Below, piece by piece: positions 21,629 through 28,650 of a stretch of 40,124 nt of DNA. Made by a program: the position numbers and the translations under genes. Under the pieces are notes generated by a model that had not been told where the DNA came from, ran no database searches, and was given only the letters and a program-made list of their open reading frames with translations. The stretch's first letter is position 1. Every line of letters begins with the position of its first letter. The DNA is from a virus: positions 1 to 40,124 of IMG/VR virus record IMGVR_UViG_3300003323_000929; one strand, written 5' to 3'.

Positions 21629-22969
21629 ATGCAAACAATCTCTACGCAACGCATCGTCATTGGCGAGAATCGTCAGCGCCGTCAATTCGACCCGGAGGCT
21701 CTGCAGGCCCTTCGGACGTCCATTGTAACCCGGGGTCTCATGCATCCCGTAGTTTTGAGGAAACTTGAAGATGGGTCTCTTAAATTGGTTGCCGGCGAAC
21801 GGCGTCTTAAGGCAGTCACCGAAGCACATTTCCTTGGGCAGACGATTGGATTTGGCGAAGGGATCGTCCCCGCGGGTGAGGTACCCTATACGCTCATTAC
21901 GGCACTCGATGAGCTGGCAGCAGAAGAAGCTGAACTGGAAGAAAACGCAGTTAGAGAAGACCTCACGTGGCAGGAACGTGCGGCAGCCCTACAACGTCTG
22001 GATGCGCTCCGGCGTAAACAGGCTTCCGCGAAAGGTGAAGTATGGACCCCGTCGGATACTGCTTTGGAAGTTACTGACTCAAAGTCGGGCGGGGCTGCCA
22101 CTGAAGTTCGACAGGCTATCGCCGTGGCAAAAGCGCTGGAAGCGGCTCCTGAGAGTGCGGCTGTTCAAGCTGCGGCAAAAGCCGGGTCGGTGAAAGAAGC
22201 CTTCAAGATTCTCCAGCGGGAAGAAAATCGCCAAAAGTTCGCCGAGGTCGCTGCCGAAATTGCGGCCAAGCCGGCCGAAAGCAAACATCAACTCCATCAG
22301 GGCAGCTGCATCGAAATCCTTGCCCGCCCCGAGTTCGAAGCCAAGTTCGACCTCATCCTTTCCGACCCCCCTTATGGCATGAACGCTGACCAGTTTGGCG
22401 ACAGTGGTTCGGCCGAACGTACTCAAGGCGCACATCAATATGACGATTCCGTTGAATCCTGGCGTGCACTCATGCTGGAGTTCCTTCCCCTTTCCATCCG
22501 AGTCACAAAGCCACAGTCGCATATGTATCTGTTCTGTGACTTTGATCGTTTCCATGAACTCAAGAGAATGGCCGAAGATTCCGGCTGGACCGTCTTTAGA
22601 ACTCCGCTGGTTATGCGCAAACTTGGCCAAGGCGGCCGAGTACCTCTTCCAAACCACGGACCCCGACGTCAATACGAGCTGGTTCTTTACGCGTATCGGG
22701 GACAGCGACAAGTTTGTGCTATCCTTCCTGACGTTTTTGAAAGTCCACTCATTGACGAAAGACTGGGACACCCTGCAGAGAAACATCCAGATGCAATACG
22801 AAACCTTCTTCAGCGATCAGCGCATCCAGGAGATAACGTACTTGACCCGTTCTGTGGGTCGGGTCCAATCTTTGCAGCCTGTGAATCGCATGGAGCATTC
22901 GCTACGGGCATCGAGCTTGACCAAAGTTTTGCTGGGATGGCTGCGACACGGATCAAGGGGCTGAAATGA
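21629..22969 (+). CDS. ParB-like nuclease domain fused to DNA methyltransferase (DPPY class)
   Basis: 446 residues starting MQTISTQRIVIGENRQRRQF. N-terminal about 150 residues form a ParB/sulfiredoxin-like domain (EALQALRTSIVTRGLMHPVV, KLVAGERRLKAV, ELEENAVREDLTWQERAAAL), then a helical linker. From about residue 225 comes a beta-class methyltransferase: FDLILSDPPYGMNADQFGDS (motif IV DPPY) before VLDPFCGSGPIFAACESHG (motif I, FxGxG). It would methylate adenine N6 or cytosine N4. The pairing of ParB-like and methyltransferase domains is known in phages and mobile elements. No recognisable partner restriction enzyme is present, so protection from host restriction or marking of phage DNA is likely. 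A frame extending to 21479 is not supported. Confidence 0.85.
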   Translation: MQTISTQRIVIGENRQRRQFDPEALQALRTSIVTRGLMHPVVLRKLEDGSLKLVAGERRLKAVTEAHFLGQTIGFGEGIVPAGEVPYTLITALDELAAEEAELEENAVREDLTWQERAAALQRLDALRRKQASAKGEVWTPSDTALEVTDSKSGGAATEVRQAIAVAKALEAAPESAAVQAAAKAGSVKEAFKILQREENRQKFAEVAAEIAAKPAESKHQLHQGSCIEILARPEFEAKFDLILSDPPYGMNADQFGDSGSAERTQGAHQYDDSVESWRALMLEFLPLSIRVTKPQSHMYLFCDFDRFHELKRMAEDSGWTVFRTPLVMRKLGQGGRVPLPNHGPRRQYELVLYAYRGQRQVCAILPDVFESPLIDERLGHPAEKHPDAIRNLLQRSAHPGDNVLDPFCGSGPIFAACESHGAFATGIELDQSFAGMAATRIKGLK

Positions 22970-23163
22970 TTGAATATAACACAGGAACTCCAGGTGAAGT
23001 TGGGGTGTACGCCTGTAGAGTACGCGACCCCTACACTCCGGTGCTTTGGACAGACATGTTTTTAATGTGGATGGACAAACGCTGGTGGTATCTGCGGTCA
23101 GATCAACAGTTTCGGGGAGAAGTTGAATACTTTATCGGCCCGCTCCAAAGGAAAATGAAATGA
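22966..23163 (+). CDS. Hypothetical protein, 65 residues
   Basis: Starts MIEYNTGTPGEVGVYACRVR at an ATGA overlap with the methyltransferase stop. Tryptophan-rich (LWTDMFLMWMDKRWWYLRSD), a small beta-rich protein of the 'VYACRV...LFLMW.DG.WWY' type seen beside phage replication genes. Function unknown. It ends in another ATGA overlap. Confidence 0.6.
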   Translation: MIEYNTGTPGEVGVYACRVRDPYTPVLWTDMFLMWMDKRWWYLRSDQQFRGEVEYFIGPLQRKMK

Positions 23164-23369
23164 GCTACAAGGGGAGTTTTGAAACCAACGAAGGCGGACT
23201 GATATTGTTTGTTAAGTTCCGTCATGGGAACGGAGAAGTCAGCTCTCAGGTAATTGTTCCGTGGGATCAGTTGAGCCGTAGCCTCAATCCAGCTCGCTAC
23301 ATCGAAACCGTGATTGCCAAGGTCGTTTCCCGCACCATTGCGAGCCTGGAAGATGGGGAGGTCAGCTAA
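23160..23369 (+). CDS. Hypothetical protein, 69 residues
   Basis: Starts MSYKGSFETNEGGLILFVKF. Beta-rich N-terminal part, helical C-terminal part (RYIETVIAKVVSRTIASLED). It sits between the tryptophan-rich protein and the polymerase, joined by ATGA on its 5' side and TAATG on its 3' side. No family recognised. Confidence 0.55.
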   Translation: MSYKGSFETNEGGLILFVKFRHGNGEVSSQVIVPWDQLSRSLNPARYIETVIAKVVSRTIASLEDGEVS

Positions 23370-25060
23370 TGGAAACTTGGAATATGCACATCAAGCCGGA
23401 TGGGGCTCTGCATCCGCGCATTTATGTCTTGACCGAGTTTCCTTCCCCGGAAGAGATTATCCGGAACAAGCCTTTCTGCGGTTCGGTCGGGCATGCATTT
23501 GACAAGTTGCTGAACGAAGCAAACCTACTTCGGTCGGATTGCTATTTCAGCTATGCGTGTCTGAAGGGACTTCCTCCGGACAATAAGAACAAAATTGATG
23601 CGTACTATCCCAAGGCCAAAAAGGATGTACTGCATGGGTTTCACCAGTACCTACATGATCGGTGGGTTCACCCCGAGATTGCTAAGAGCCAGGAGCGAGT
23701 GAAGGAAGAAATTGCCCGGATTAAGCCAGACGTGATTCTGGCCATGGGCAATGCGGCGATGCACTTGCTCACGGGCCAGTGGGGAATTCAGGCATGGCGA
23801 GGAAGTCTTGATTACTATGAAGGCATTCCGGTAATCCCGACCTTTACCATGCAGTATCTTTTCCGGGTATGGGACCAACGCCCGGTCATTTTGAACGACC
23901 TGCTCAAGGTTCGCAAAATTCTCCTTGGAGAAGTTGCAAAAGAGCCCGAGTGGAAATTTACCATTCGCCCGACCTTTGAGCAGGTCGAAGAACGCCTGCT
24001 TTGGCTAATTAACCAGTGCGACAATGCCGACGACTGGTTTGCGGCTGGTGTCGATATTGAAACCCGGGGCGGTCACATCAACTGTATAGGTGTAGCATGG
24101 TCCACAACCGAAGCTATCTGTATACCTCTGATTTCACTGGAAAGACCTGGTGGGTATTTCGAACTAAAGCAGGAGGGTCGGATTGTATACCTCTTGTACA
24201 AGCTCCTCACCCACCCGCGTTTCAAGAATGTGGGCCAGAACTACTCCTACGATGTTCAGTATATTTTCAGGGCATGGCATTTCATACCCGGGAATCTTCA
24301 ACCTGGCGGCGTGGAAGATACCATGCTGATGCAGCATGTTCTCTACCCGGGCATGGAGAAAGGGCTTGGCTTCCTTTCCAGCTTACATTCGGAGCATCAT
24401 GTGTACTGGAAAGACGAAGGAAAGCTTTGGAATCCCAATATGCCCGAGGAAGAGCATTGGGAGTACAATGCGAAGGACTGCTGTCGAACCCTGGGAGTTT
24501 ACTACTCATTGAAGGAAACCCTGGAGAAAGAAGGGTTACTTTCCGTTTATCATAGACAGGCATATCGCTGCTGGCGTTCGGTGCTTATGGCAATGCTTCG
24601 CGGCGTTCGAGTTGATGAAGCCCGACGTCGCCAGATGCAGACTGAACTGTTCCAGAAGATCAATCAGATGCAGGCAAAGATTAATCGACTAGTCGGTCAC
24701 GAACTGAACGTCGATTCCAGCCCGCAGATGAAGCGTCTTTTCTATGAAGACCTCGGCCAGAAAATCATCTATGCCAAAAAGGCGAACGAACAGGGCATCA
24801 AAATGCCCACTGTCGACAGTGATGCTCTCGACACTATCATGGAACGTGAGCCACTGCTCGCACCTCTTTGCTGTGCCATCCAGGAGCTACGTTCCCTCGG
24901 TGTTTTTTACTCCACGTTCGCTTGTGCTAAACTTGACTACGACCGGCGGATGCGTAGTAACTACAACGTAGCCGGAACGGAAACATTTAGACTGGCAAGC
25001 CGGCAGAACCCGTTTGGTTCGGGCATGAATCTGCAGAATATTCCGAAGGGGAATGAGTAA
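23369..25060 (+). CDS. DNA polymerase family A, N-terminal half (UDG-like domain, 3'-5' exonuclease, thumb)
   Basis: 563 residues. Residues about 15-190 align by eye with family 4 uracil-DNA glycosylases (EEIIRNKPFCGSVGHAFDKL, IKPDVILAMGNAAMHLLTGQ, WRGSLDYYEGIPVIPT), but the GEAPG box is TEFPSPEE and the catalytic HP box is lost. Residues about 215-400 are a DEDDy exonuclease: GVDIETRGGHI, VGQNYSYDVQYIF, YNAKDCCRTLGVYY. The thumb and start of the palm follow, with RSNYNVAGTETFRLAS and the NLQNIP element eleven residues from the end. Then it stops. Motifs A, B and C are in the separate gene at 25279. It starts TAATG and is translated in the coupled operon. Confidence 0.85.
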   Translation: METWNMHIKPDGALHPRIYVLTEFPSPEEIIRNKPFCGSVGHAFDKLLNEANLLRSDCYFSYACLKGLPPDNKNKIDAYYPKAKKDVLHGFHQYLHDRWVHPEIAKSQERVKEEIARIKPDVILAMGNAAMHLLTGQWGIQAWRGSLDYYEGIPVIPTFTMQYLFRVWDQRPVILNDLLKVRKILLGEVAKEPEWKFTIRPTFEQVEERLLWLINQCDNADDWFAAGVDIETRGGHINCIGVAWSTTEAICIPLISLERPGGYFELKQEGRIVYLLYKLLTHPRFKNVGQNYSYDVQYIFRAWHFIPGNLQPGGVEDTMLMQHVLYPGMEKGLGFLSSLHSEHHVYWKDEGKLWNPNMPEEEHWEYNAKDCCRTLGVYYSLKETLEKEGLLSVYHRQAYRCWRSVLMAMLRGVRVDEARRRQMQTELFQKINQMQAKINRLVGHELNVDSSPQMKRLFYEDLGQKIIYAKKANEQGIKMPTVDSDALDTIMEREPLLAPLCCAIQELRSLGVFYSTFACAKLDYDRRMRSNYNVAGTETFRLASRQNPFGSGMNLQNIPKGNE

Positions 25061-25278
25061 TGACAAACTCTACATTTTTTCACTACGAAATTGGCACAGC
25101 TTTATTCTATAAAGGTGCCTCAACTCGCGGAGTTAATTTCGGCCTGGTTCAAGCAATCACGGTAACAATTGTGCAAGAATGCGCCACTGTTACTTACAAA
25201 ATAAACGATAGTTGGTTTGTGAAGGTCACCGATGATAAGGAAGTTGCCGAGAGCTGGCTTCTGCAGGAAGGTAACTAA
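25060..25278 (+). CDS. Small protein inserted between the two polymerase halves
   Basis: 72 residues starting MTNSTFFHYEIGTALFYKGA. Beta-rich (LVQAITVTIVQECATVTYKI, WFVKVTDDKEVAESWLL), resembling small SH3-like phage proteins of the 'VYKI...E..VF.S.EEL' type. Its ATG overlaps the stop of the upstream polymerase half (TAATG), and its stop abuts the ATG of the downstream half, so the three are one coupled string. No HNH, GIY-YIG or LAGLIDADG motif is visible. Confidence 0.65.
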   Translation: MTNSTFFHYEIGTALFYKGASTRGVNFGLVQAITVTIVQECATVTYKINDSWFVKVTDDKEVAESWLLQEGN

Positions 25279-26082
25279 ATGAGCAAACTCCTTTCCACCA
25301 TGAAGAAAGCGTACACAGAGCACAAGCTCCCCAACGTACGCAAGATGTTCATTCCTGACCCGGGCAAGATGATCTGCGACTCCGACTTGGATCGCGCCGA
25401 TCTTCAAGTCGTGGTTTGGGAAGCTGAGGACGAAGGACTGAAAAAAGCCCTCCGTGAGGGTCTCGATCTCCACTTATACAATGCCCGTGATGCCTTTGAT
25501 CTCCCCTACACCGATGATGAGATTTACGAAGGAACGGATTCTTGCGAGGAACTTAAGAAGAAATATTACCCGCAACGACAGGACGCGAAAATGGCTTGCC
25601 ATGCTACCAACTATGGAGCAAGCGCCCCCACCATCGCCCGAGTACTTGGTTGCACTGTCAAAGATGCCGAGCGCTTCATTAGCCGCTGGTTTGCTGCCCA
25701 CCCGGGAATTCTAGATTGGCATAAGAGAACTGCCAGGTCACTGGAAGAGCACCATGCAGTTTGGAATCGTTTTGGCTATAGACGATTCTATTCTGAGCGC
25801 TTGGACCGACTTTTGCCAGAAGCACTTGCATGGCAACCGCAGTCCACTGTAGCCTGTGTCATCAACGAGGTTTGGAATATAATCGAGGAAACGGAGTCTG
25901 ATCGAATCGAAGTGCTTATGCAAGTACACGATTCTCTAGTAACTCAGTTTGCAATCGAAGACACCGACTGGGCGGTGGCTCGGATCAAGGAGATTGGCAA
26001 CAGCGTTGTCATTCCCTATGACGATCCTCTGGTCATCCCCCTCGGATGCAAAACATCTAAGATATCCTGGGGCGACGTATGA
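25279..26082 (+). CDS. DNA polymerase family A, C-terminal catalytic half (motifs A, B, C)
   Basis: 267 residues from MSKLLSTMKKAYTEHKLPNV. KMFIPDPGKMICDSDLDRAD holds motif A (catalytic Asp), KYYPQRQDAKMACHATNYGA holds motif B (R, K, Y), and VLMQVHDSLVTQF is motif C, with Ser where most family members have Glu after the catalytic HD. It corresponds exactly to the polymerase sequence that should follow the NLQNIP element of the upstream gene. Both catalytic Asp residues are here, while the thumb and exonuclease are in the other chain, so activity should need both proteins together. No 5'-3' exonuclease domain is present. Confidence 0.88.
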   Translation: MSKLLSTMKKAYTEHKLPNVRKMFIPDPGKMICDSDLDRADLQVVVWEAEDEGLKKALREGLDLHLYNARDAFDLPYTDDEIYEGTDSCEELKKKYYPQRQDAKMACHATNYGASAPTIARVLGCTVKDAERFISRWFAAHPGILDWHKRTARSLEEHHAVWNRFGYRRFYSERLDRLLPEALAWQPQSTVACVINEVWNIIEETESDRIEVLMQVHDSLVTQFAIEDTDWAVARIKEIGNSVVIPYDDPLVIPLGCKTSKISWGDV

Positions 26083-26246
26083 TGCAAATACGCATCGAGG
26101 TTGAAGGCCGATCTGCCGTCGAACGTGACGCGAAAGAGTCGGAATTCATTTCCTGGTATTTCAGCGGCAAATTCCAAGACCAACCAATCAAGACCCTGTC
26201 ATGGACAGACCGTGACGGGGATCATAAACTCATTTTCGCAGAATAA
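26082..26246 (+). CDS. Hypothetical protein, 54 residues
   Basis: Starts MQIRIEVEGRSAVERDAKES at a TGATG overlap with the polymerase stop. Alpha/beta composition (EFISWYFSGKFQDQPIKTLS, then WTDRDGDHKLIF). No family recognised; its place in the coupled operon supports it being real. Confidence 0.55.
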   Translation: MQIRIEVEGRSAVERDAKESEFISWYFSGKFQDQPIKTLSWTDRDGDHKLIFAE

Positions 26247-26247
26247 A

Positions 26248-26520
26248 ATGGGACGACCAAAAGGGGATTTGTACCAGCCCGGGCACCGCTTCGGGAAACT
26301 GGTATTGACTCATGATGATGGCTATGTCATGCATGTCACATGTGATTGCGGGCGATCTAAGGTTGTCAAGCGGGGCAATCTAATTCATGGTCACACGAAA
26401 AGTTGTGGCTGTGAACGTCGCCGGAAGGCAAAAGAGACCGGGCAAGCTAACGCCGGGAAGCAGAAAAATATCATCGAAATCCCGCTAAATGTCGAATCGA
26501 AACTACCCAAGCTGGCTTGA
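26248..26520 (+). CDS. Small zinc-binding protein (CDCG/SCGC type)
   Basis: 90 residues from MGRPKGDLYQPGHRFGKLVL. It contains VTCDCGRSKVVKRGNLIHGH followed by TKSCGCERRRK, a four-cysteine pattern common in small phage DNA-binding proteins and the zinc modules of homing-type nucleases. The C-terminus is basic then acidic. It starts one base after the previous stop. A longer frame (26101) lacks support. A DNA-binding role beside the polymerase and helicase genes is plausible. Confidence 0.66.
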   Translation: MGRPKGDLYQPGHRFGKLVLTHDDGYVMHVTCDCGRSKVVKRGNLIHGHTKSCGCERRRKAKETGQANAGKQKNIIEIPLNVESKLPKLA

Positions 26521-27679
26521 CCAGTTTATAAAGTTTGCGGGATCGGGGGAGGCTCCAACCAGGATGTATTTCTGGACAGGAGTCTCTGCAATCGCTGGTG
26601 CGCTCCGGAGGCAGGTGTGGTTGGACTTCAAACAGTTCAAATGGTACCCCAACTTCTATATTGTGTTGGTTGCTCCACCGGGTATCGTTTCCAAATCCAC
26701 CACAGCGGGCATAGGTATGGATTTGCTACGAAGTGTCCCCGATGTGGTCTTTGGACCATCAGTGGTTACTTGGCAAGCCCTTATCACCGCTTTTTCGGAA
26801 GCGACCCGAAGCTTCGAACTGAACGGCGAGTTCTATCCTATGTCAGCAATGACATTAGAATCGTCGGAGTTCGGCAACCTACTGAACCCGCAAGACAAGC
26901 AGATGATTGACCTGATGGTCGAACTTTGGGATGGGAAGACCGGCACGTTTGAGAAAAAGACCAAGCATAGTGGTGACGACAAAGTCGAGAACCCTTGGAT
27001 CAACTTGATCGCATGTACCACTCCGGCGTGGATTGCAGGGAACTTTCCCGAATATATGATCGGCGGGGGTTTCTGTTCCCGGACCATTTTTGTCTATGCG
27101 GATCAGAAACGGGAATACATCGCCTATCCAGACGAAAACGTCATCACGGACTACGCCGAAGTTCGAGAGGGTTTGATCAAGGACTTGGAGCGGATCAGTC
27201 TACTCAAAGGCCAAATGACCCTGACCGACAGTGCTCGGAAGTGGGGGCGTGCTTGGTATATGGAGCACTATTCCAAGAAACACCACGCACTTGAAGGGGA
27301 TCGATTCGGCGGCTATCTCGCCCGGAAGCAAACCCATATCCACAAACTGGCTATGGTGCTTTCAGCGTCCGAGGGCGACACCCTTCAAATCACGGACTCG
27401 CATCTGGCTACAGCCGATGCCATGGTCACTGATTTGGAACTTGACATGCCGATGGTCTTTTCCAAGATCGGCCAGACCGAGGAGTCGGTCACTGTTGAGC
27501 GTATGATTCAGTGGATTCGTGGGACCCGCGAATGTGAGTTCAAAGAACTCTACATGCGCTTTCACACCCACTTTCCAGGCATGCGGGAGTTTGAAAATAT
27601 TATAGCCGGCCTAGTTGCTGCCGGCTATATCAGAAAAATCCAATCCGGAATGGAATGGAAGATTGTTGCTACTTCTTAA
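26489..27679 (+). CDS. DUF3987-like helicase/primase
   Basis: 396 residues from MSNRNYPSWLDQFIKFAGSG. The P-loop region is YIVLVAPPGIVSKSTT, where the usual GK[ST] glycine is replaced (SKST), followed by a Walker B-like MSAMTLESSEFGNLL and the segment INLIACTTPAWIAGNFPEYM. The C-terminal part (ERMIQWIRGTRECEFKELYM, then a GLVAAGYIRK winged-helix-like end) is typical of phage replicative helicase/primase-type DUF3987 proteins. It overlaps the zinc protein gene by 32 bases and is the last rightward gene. No separate DnaB-type helicase was found, so this is the best replicative helicase candidate. Confidence 0.7.
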   Translation: MSNRNYPSWLDQFIKFAGSGEAPTRMYFWTGVSAIAGALRRQVWLDFKQFKWYPNFYIVLVAPPGIVSKSTTAGIGMDLLRSVPDVVFGPSVVTWQALITAFSEATRSFELNGEFYPMSAMTLESSEFGNLLNPQDKQMIDLMVELWDGKTGTFEKKTKHSGDDKVENPWINLIACTTPAWIAGNFPEYMIGGGFCSRTIFVYADQKREYIAYPDENVITDYAEVREGLIKDLERISLLKGQMTLTDSARKWGRAWYMEHYSKKHHALEGDRFGGYLARKQTHIHKLAMVLSASEGDTLQITDSHLATADAMVTDLELDMPMVFSKIGQTEESVTVERMIQWIRGTRECEFKELYMRFHTHFPGMREFENIIAGLVAAGYIRKIQSGMEWKIVATS

Positions 27680-28253
27680 ACGAAGGGGGTTGCTGTGGGT
27701 TCCGAATGCCAAACCACCAAGTCACTACGGTTGTTGCCAGATACAGAATGGTTGTCGAAATATGCAGGCTCTGGGCCTGCAGTACTTCTACATTTGGCTG
27801 AGTGCCGATCGTTTTCAGGATGGCTGAAGTTTGTTCGTAAAGTTGCCAGCTCATCACCAGAAGAGCTAACGTTAGTGTCGGACGTACAACACCTCGAAGA
27901 AATTCGAGCAGGGCTAGAACTCGCAGCGAGAAAATATCGCCCTTGGCTGCATCAGCAGTCAGATAAGTGGCTCGGTCCGCTTGAAGAGATTGTGCAAATG
28001 CTTTTTGAGCTTCAACCGCCACTGCTCCTTCCTGCTCAATGGTCGCAACTTTACCTCGTTGTTCCCATTCGGCCTGCATGATAGCTAGGTCCTTGTCTTT
28101 GAGCTGCAATTCAAGCTCGGCCCGTTTCAGTGACGATTCGGCGTCGAGCTTTCTTGTTTGGAGGTCGAAAAACTTCTGAACGAGAACCCCAAGCAGCCCG
28201 GTCGCGCCCCCCGCGAACACACTGCCAAATACCGATAGCAGACTAGTTAGCAT
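27669..28253 (-). CDS. Holin-like protein (3 membrane spans, GTA-holin type)
   Basis: 194 residues. Membrane segments are seen at about 4-26 (LLSVFGSVFAGGATGLLGVL), 118-140 (LRGVVRPTLTLALLVMSW) and 166-183 (STTILYLATTVVTWWFGI), with a long charged helical stretch between the first two. This is the arrangement of the GTA_holin_3TM family. Expected to permeabilise the inner membrane at lysis. GGAGAT lies before the ATG, inside the end of the DUF5675 gene. It is the last leftward gene and overlaps the converging helicase gene by 11 bases. Confidence 0.72.
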   Translation of the reverse strand: MLTSLLSVFGSVFAGGATGLLGVLVQKFFDLQTRKLDAESSLKRAELELQLKDKDLAIMQAEWEQRGKVATIEQEGAVAVEAQKAFAQSLQADRATYLTADAAKGDIFSLRVLALLEFLRGVVRPTLTLALLVMSWQLYEQTSAILKTIGTQPNVEVLQAQSLHISTTILYLATTVVTWWFGIRNPQQPPSFKK

Positions 28254-28641
28254 TTTTTATCTCCAAGCGGAATGGCTTTCCATCCCAAAGTGTTTCAAAG
28301 TTACGAACTGCTGGTTGCGAAAGCAGAATAGCGGGTTTCCCCTCGATCTGCCCAAGTTTCTCACCCAATGCGATACAGCCATTGAGCTGAGAATACAGGT
28401 TGGCCGGATGAATCCGGATACCGGAGCGATTGGGGACCCCGTCAACCAGATATACACGCTTTTTGAACCTGGGTGAGTAGGTCCAATAGCAGTTATACTT
28501 ACCGGCCGGGATGGAGCTAATCGAACTCTGATTATCCCGCCACGGACGCTCTAGAGTGTGACACTCGAATCCGGACATAATCAACTGTCCGAAAGTACCA
28601 TACTCGGTAGAAGGTCCGCGCAGGATCAAAACGTCTGACAT
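28243..28641 (-). CDS. DUF5675 family protein, candidate cell-wall enzyme
   Basis: 132 residues. TFGQLIMSGFECHTLERPWR, SSIPAGKYNCYWTYSPRF and GIRIHPANLYSQLNGCIALG are the conserved blocks of DUF5675. The IHPANL...GCIALG part recalls the HG...GC active site of L,D-transpeptidases, though identity as an enzyme is not proven. It precedes the holin gene with an 11-base overlap, where phages usually put the endolysin, and no other lysin is evident, so it may be the lytic enzyme. AAGGGGG ribosome site at good spacing. Confidence 0.68.
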   Translation of the reverse strand: MSDVLILRGPSTEYGTFGQLIMSGFECHTLERPWRDNQSSISSIPAGKYNCYWTYSPRFKKRVYLVDGVPNRSGIRIHPANLYSQLNGCIALGEKLGQIEGKPAILLSQPAVRNFETLWDGKPFRLEIKNAN

Positions 28642-28650
28642 AAATCCCCC

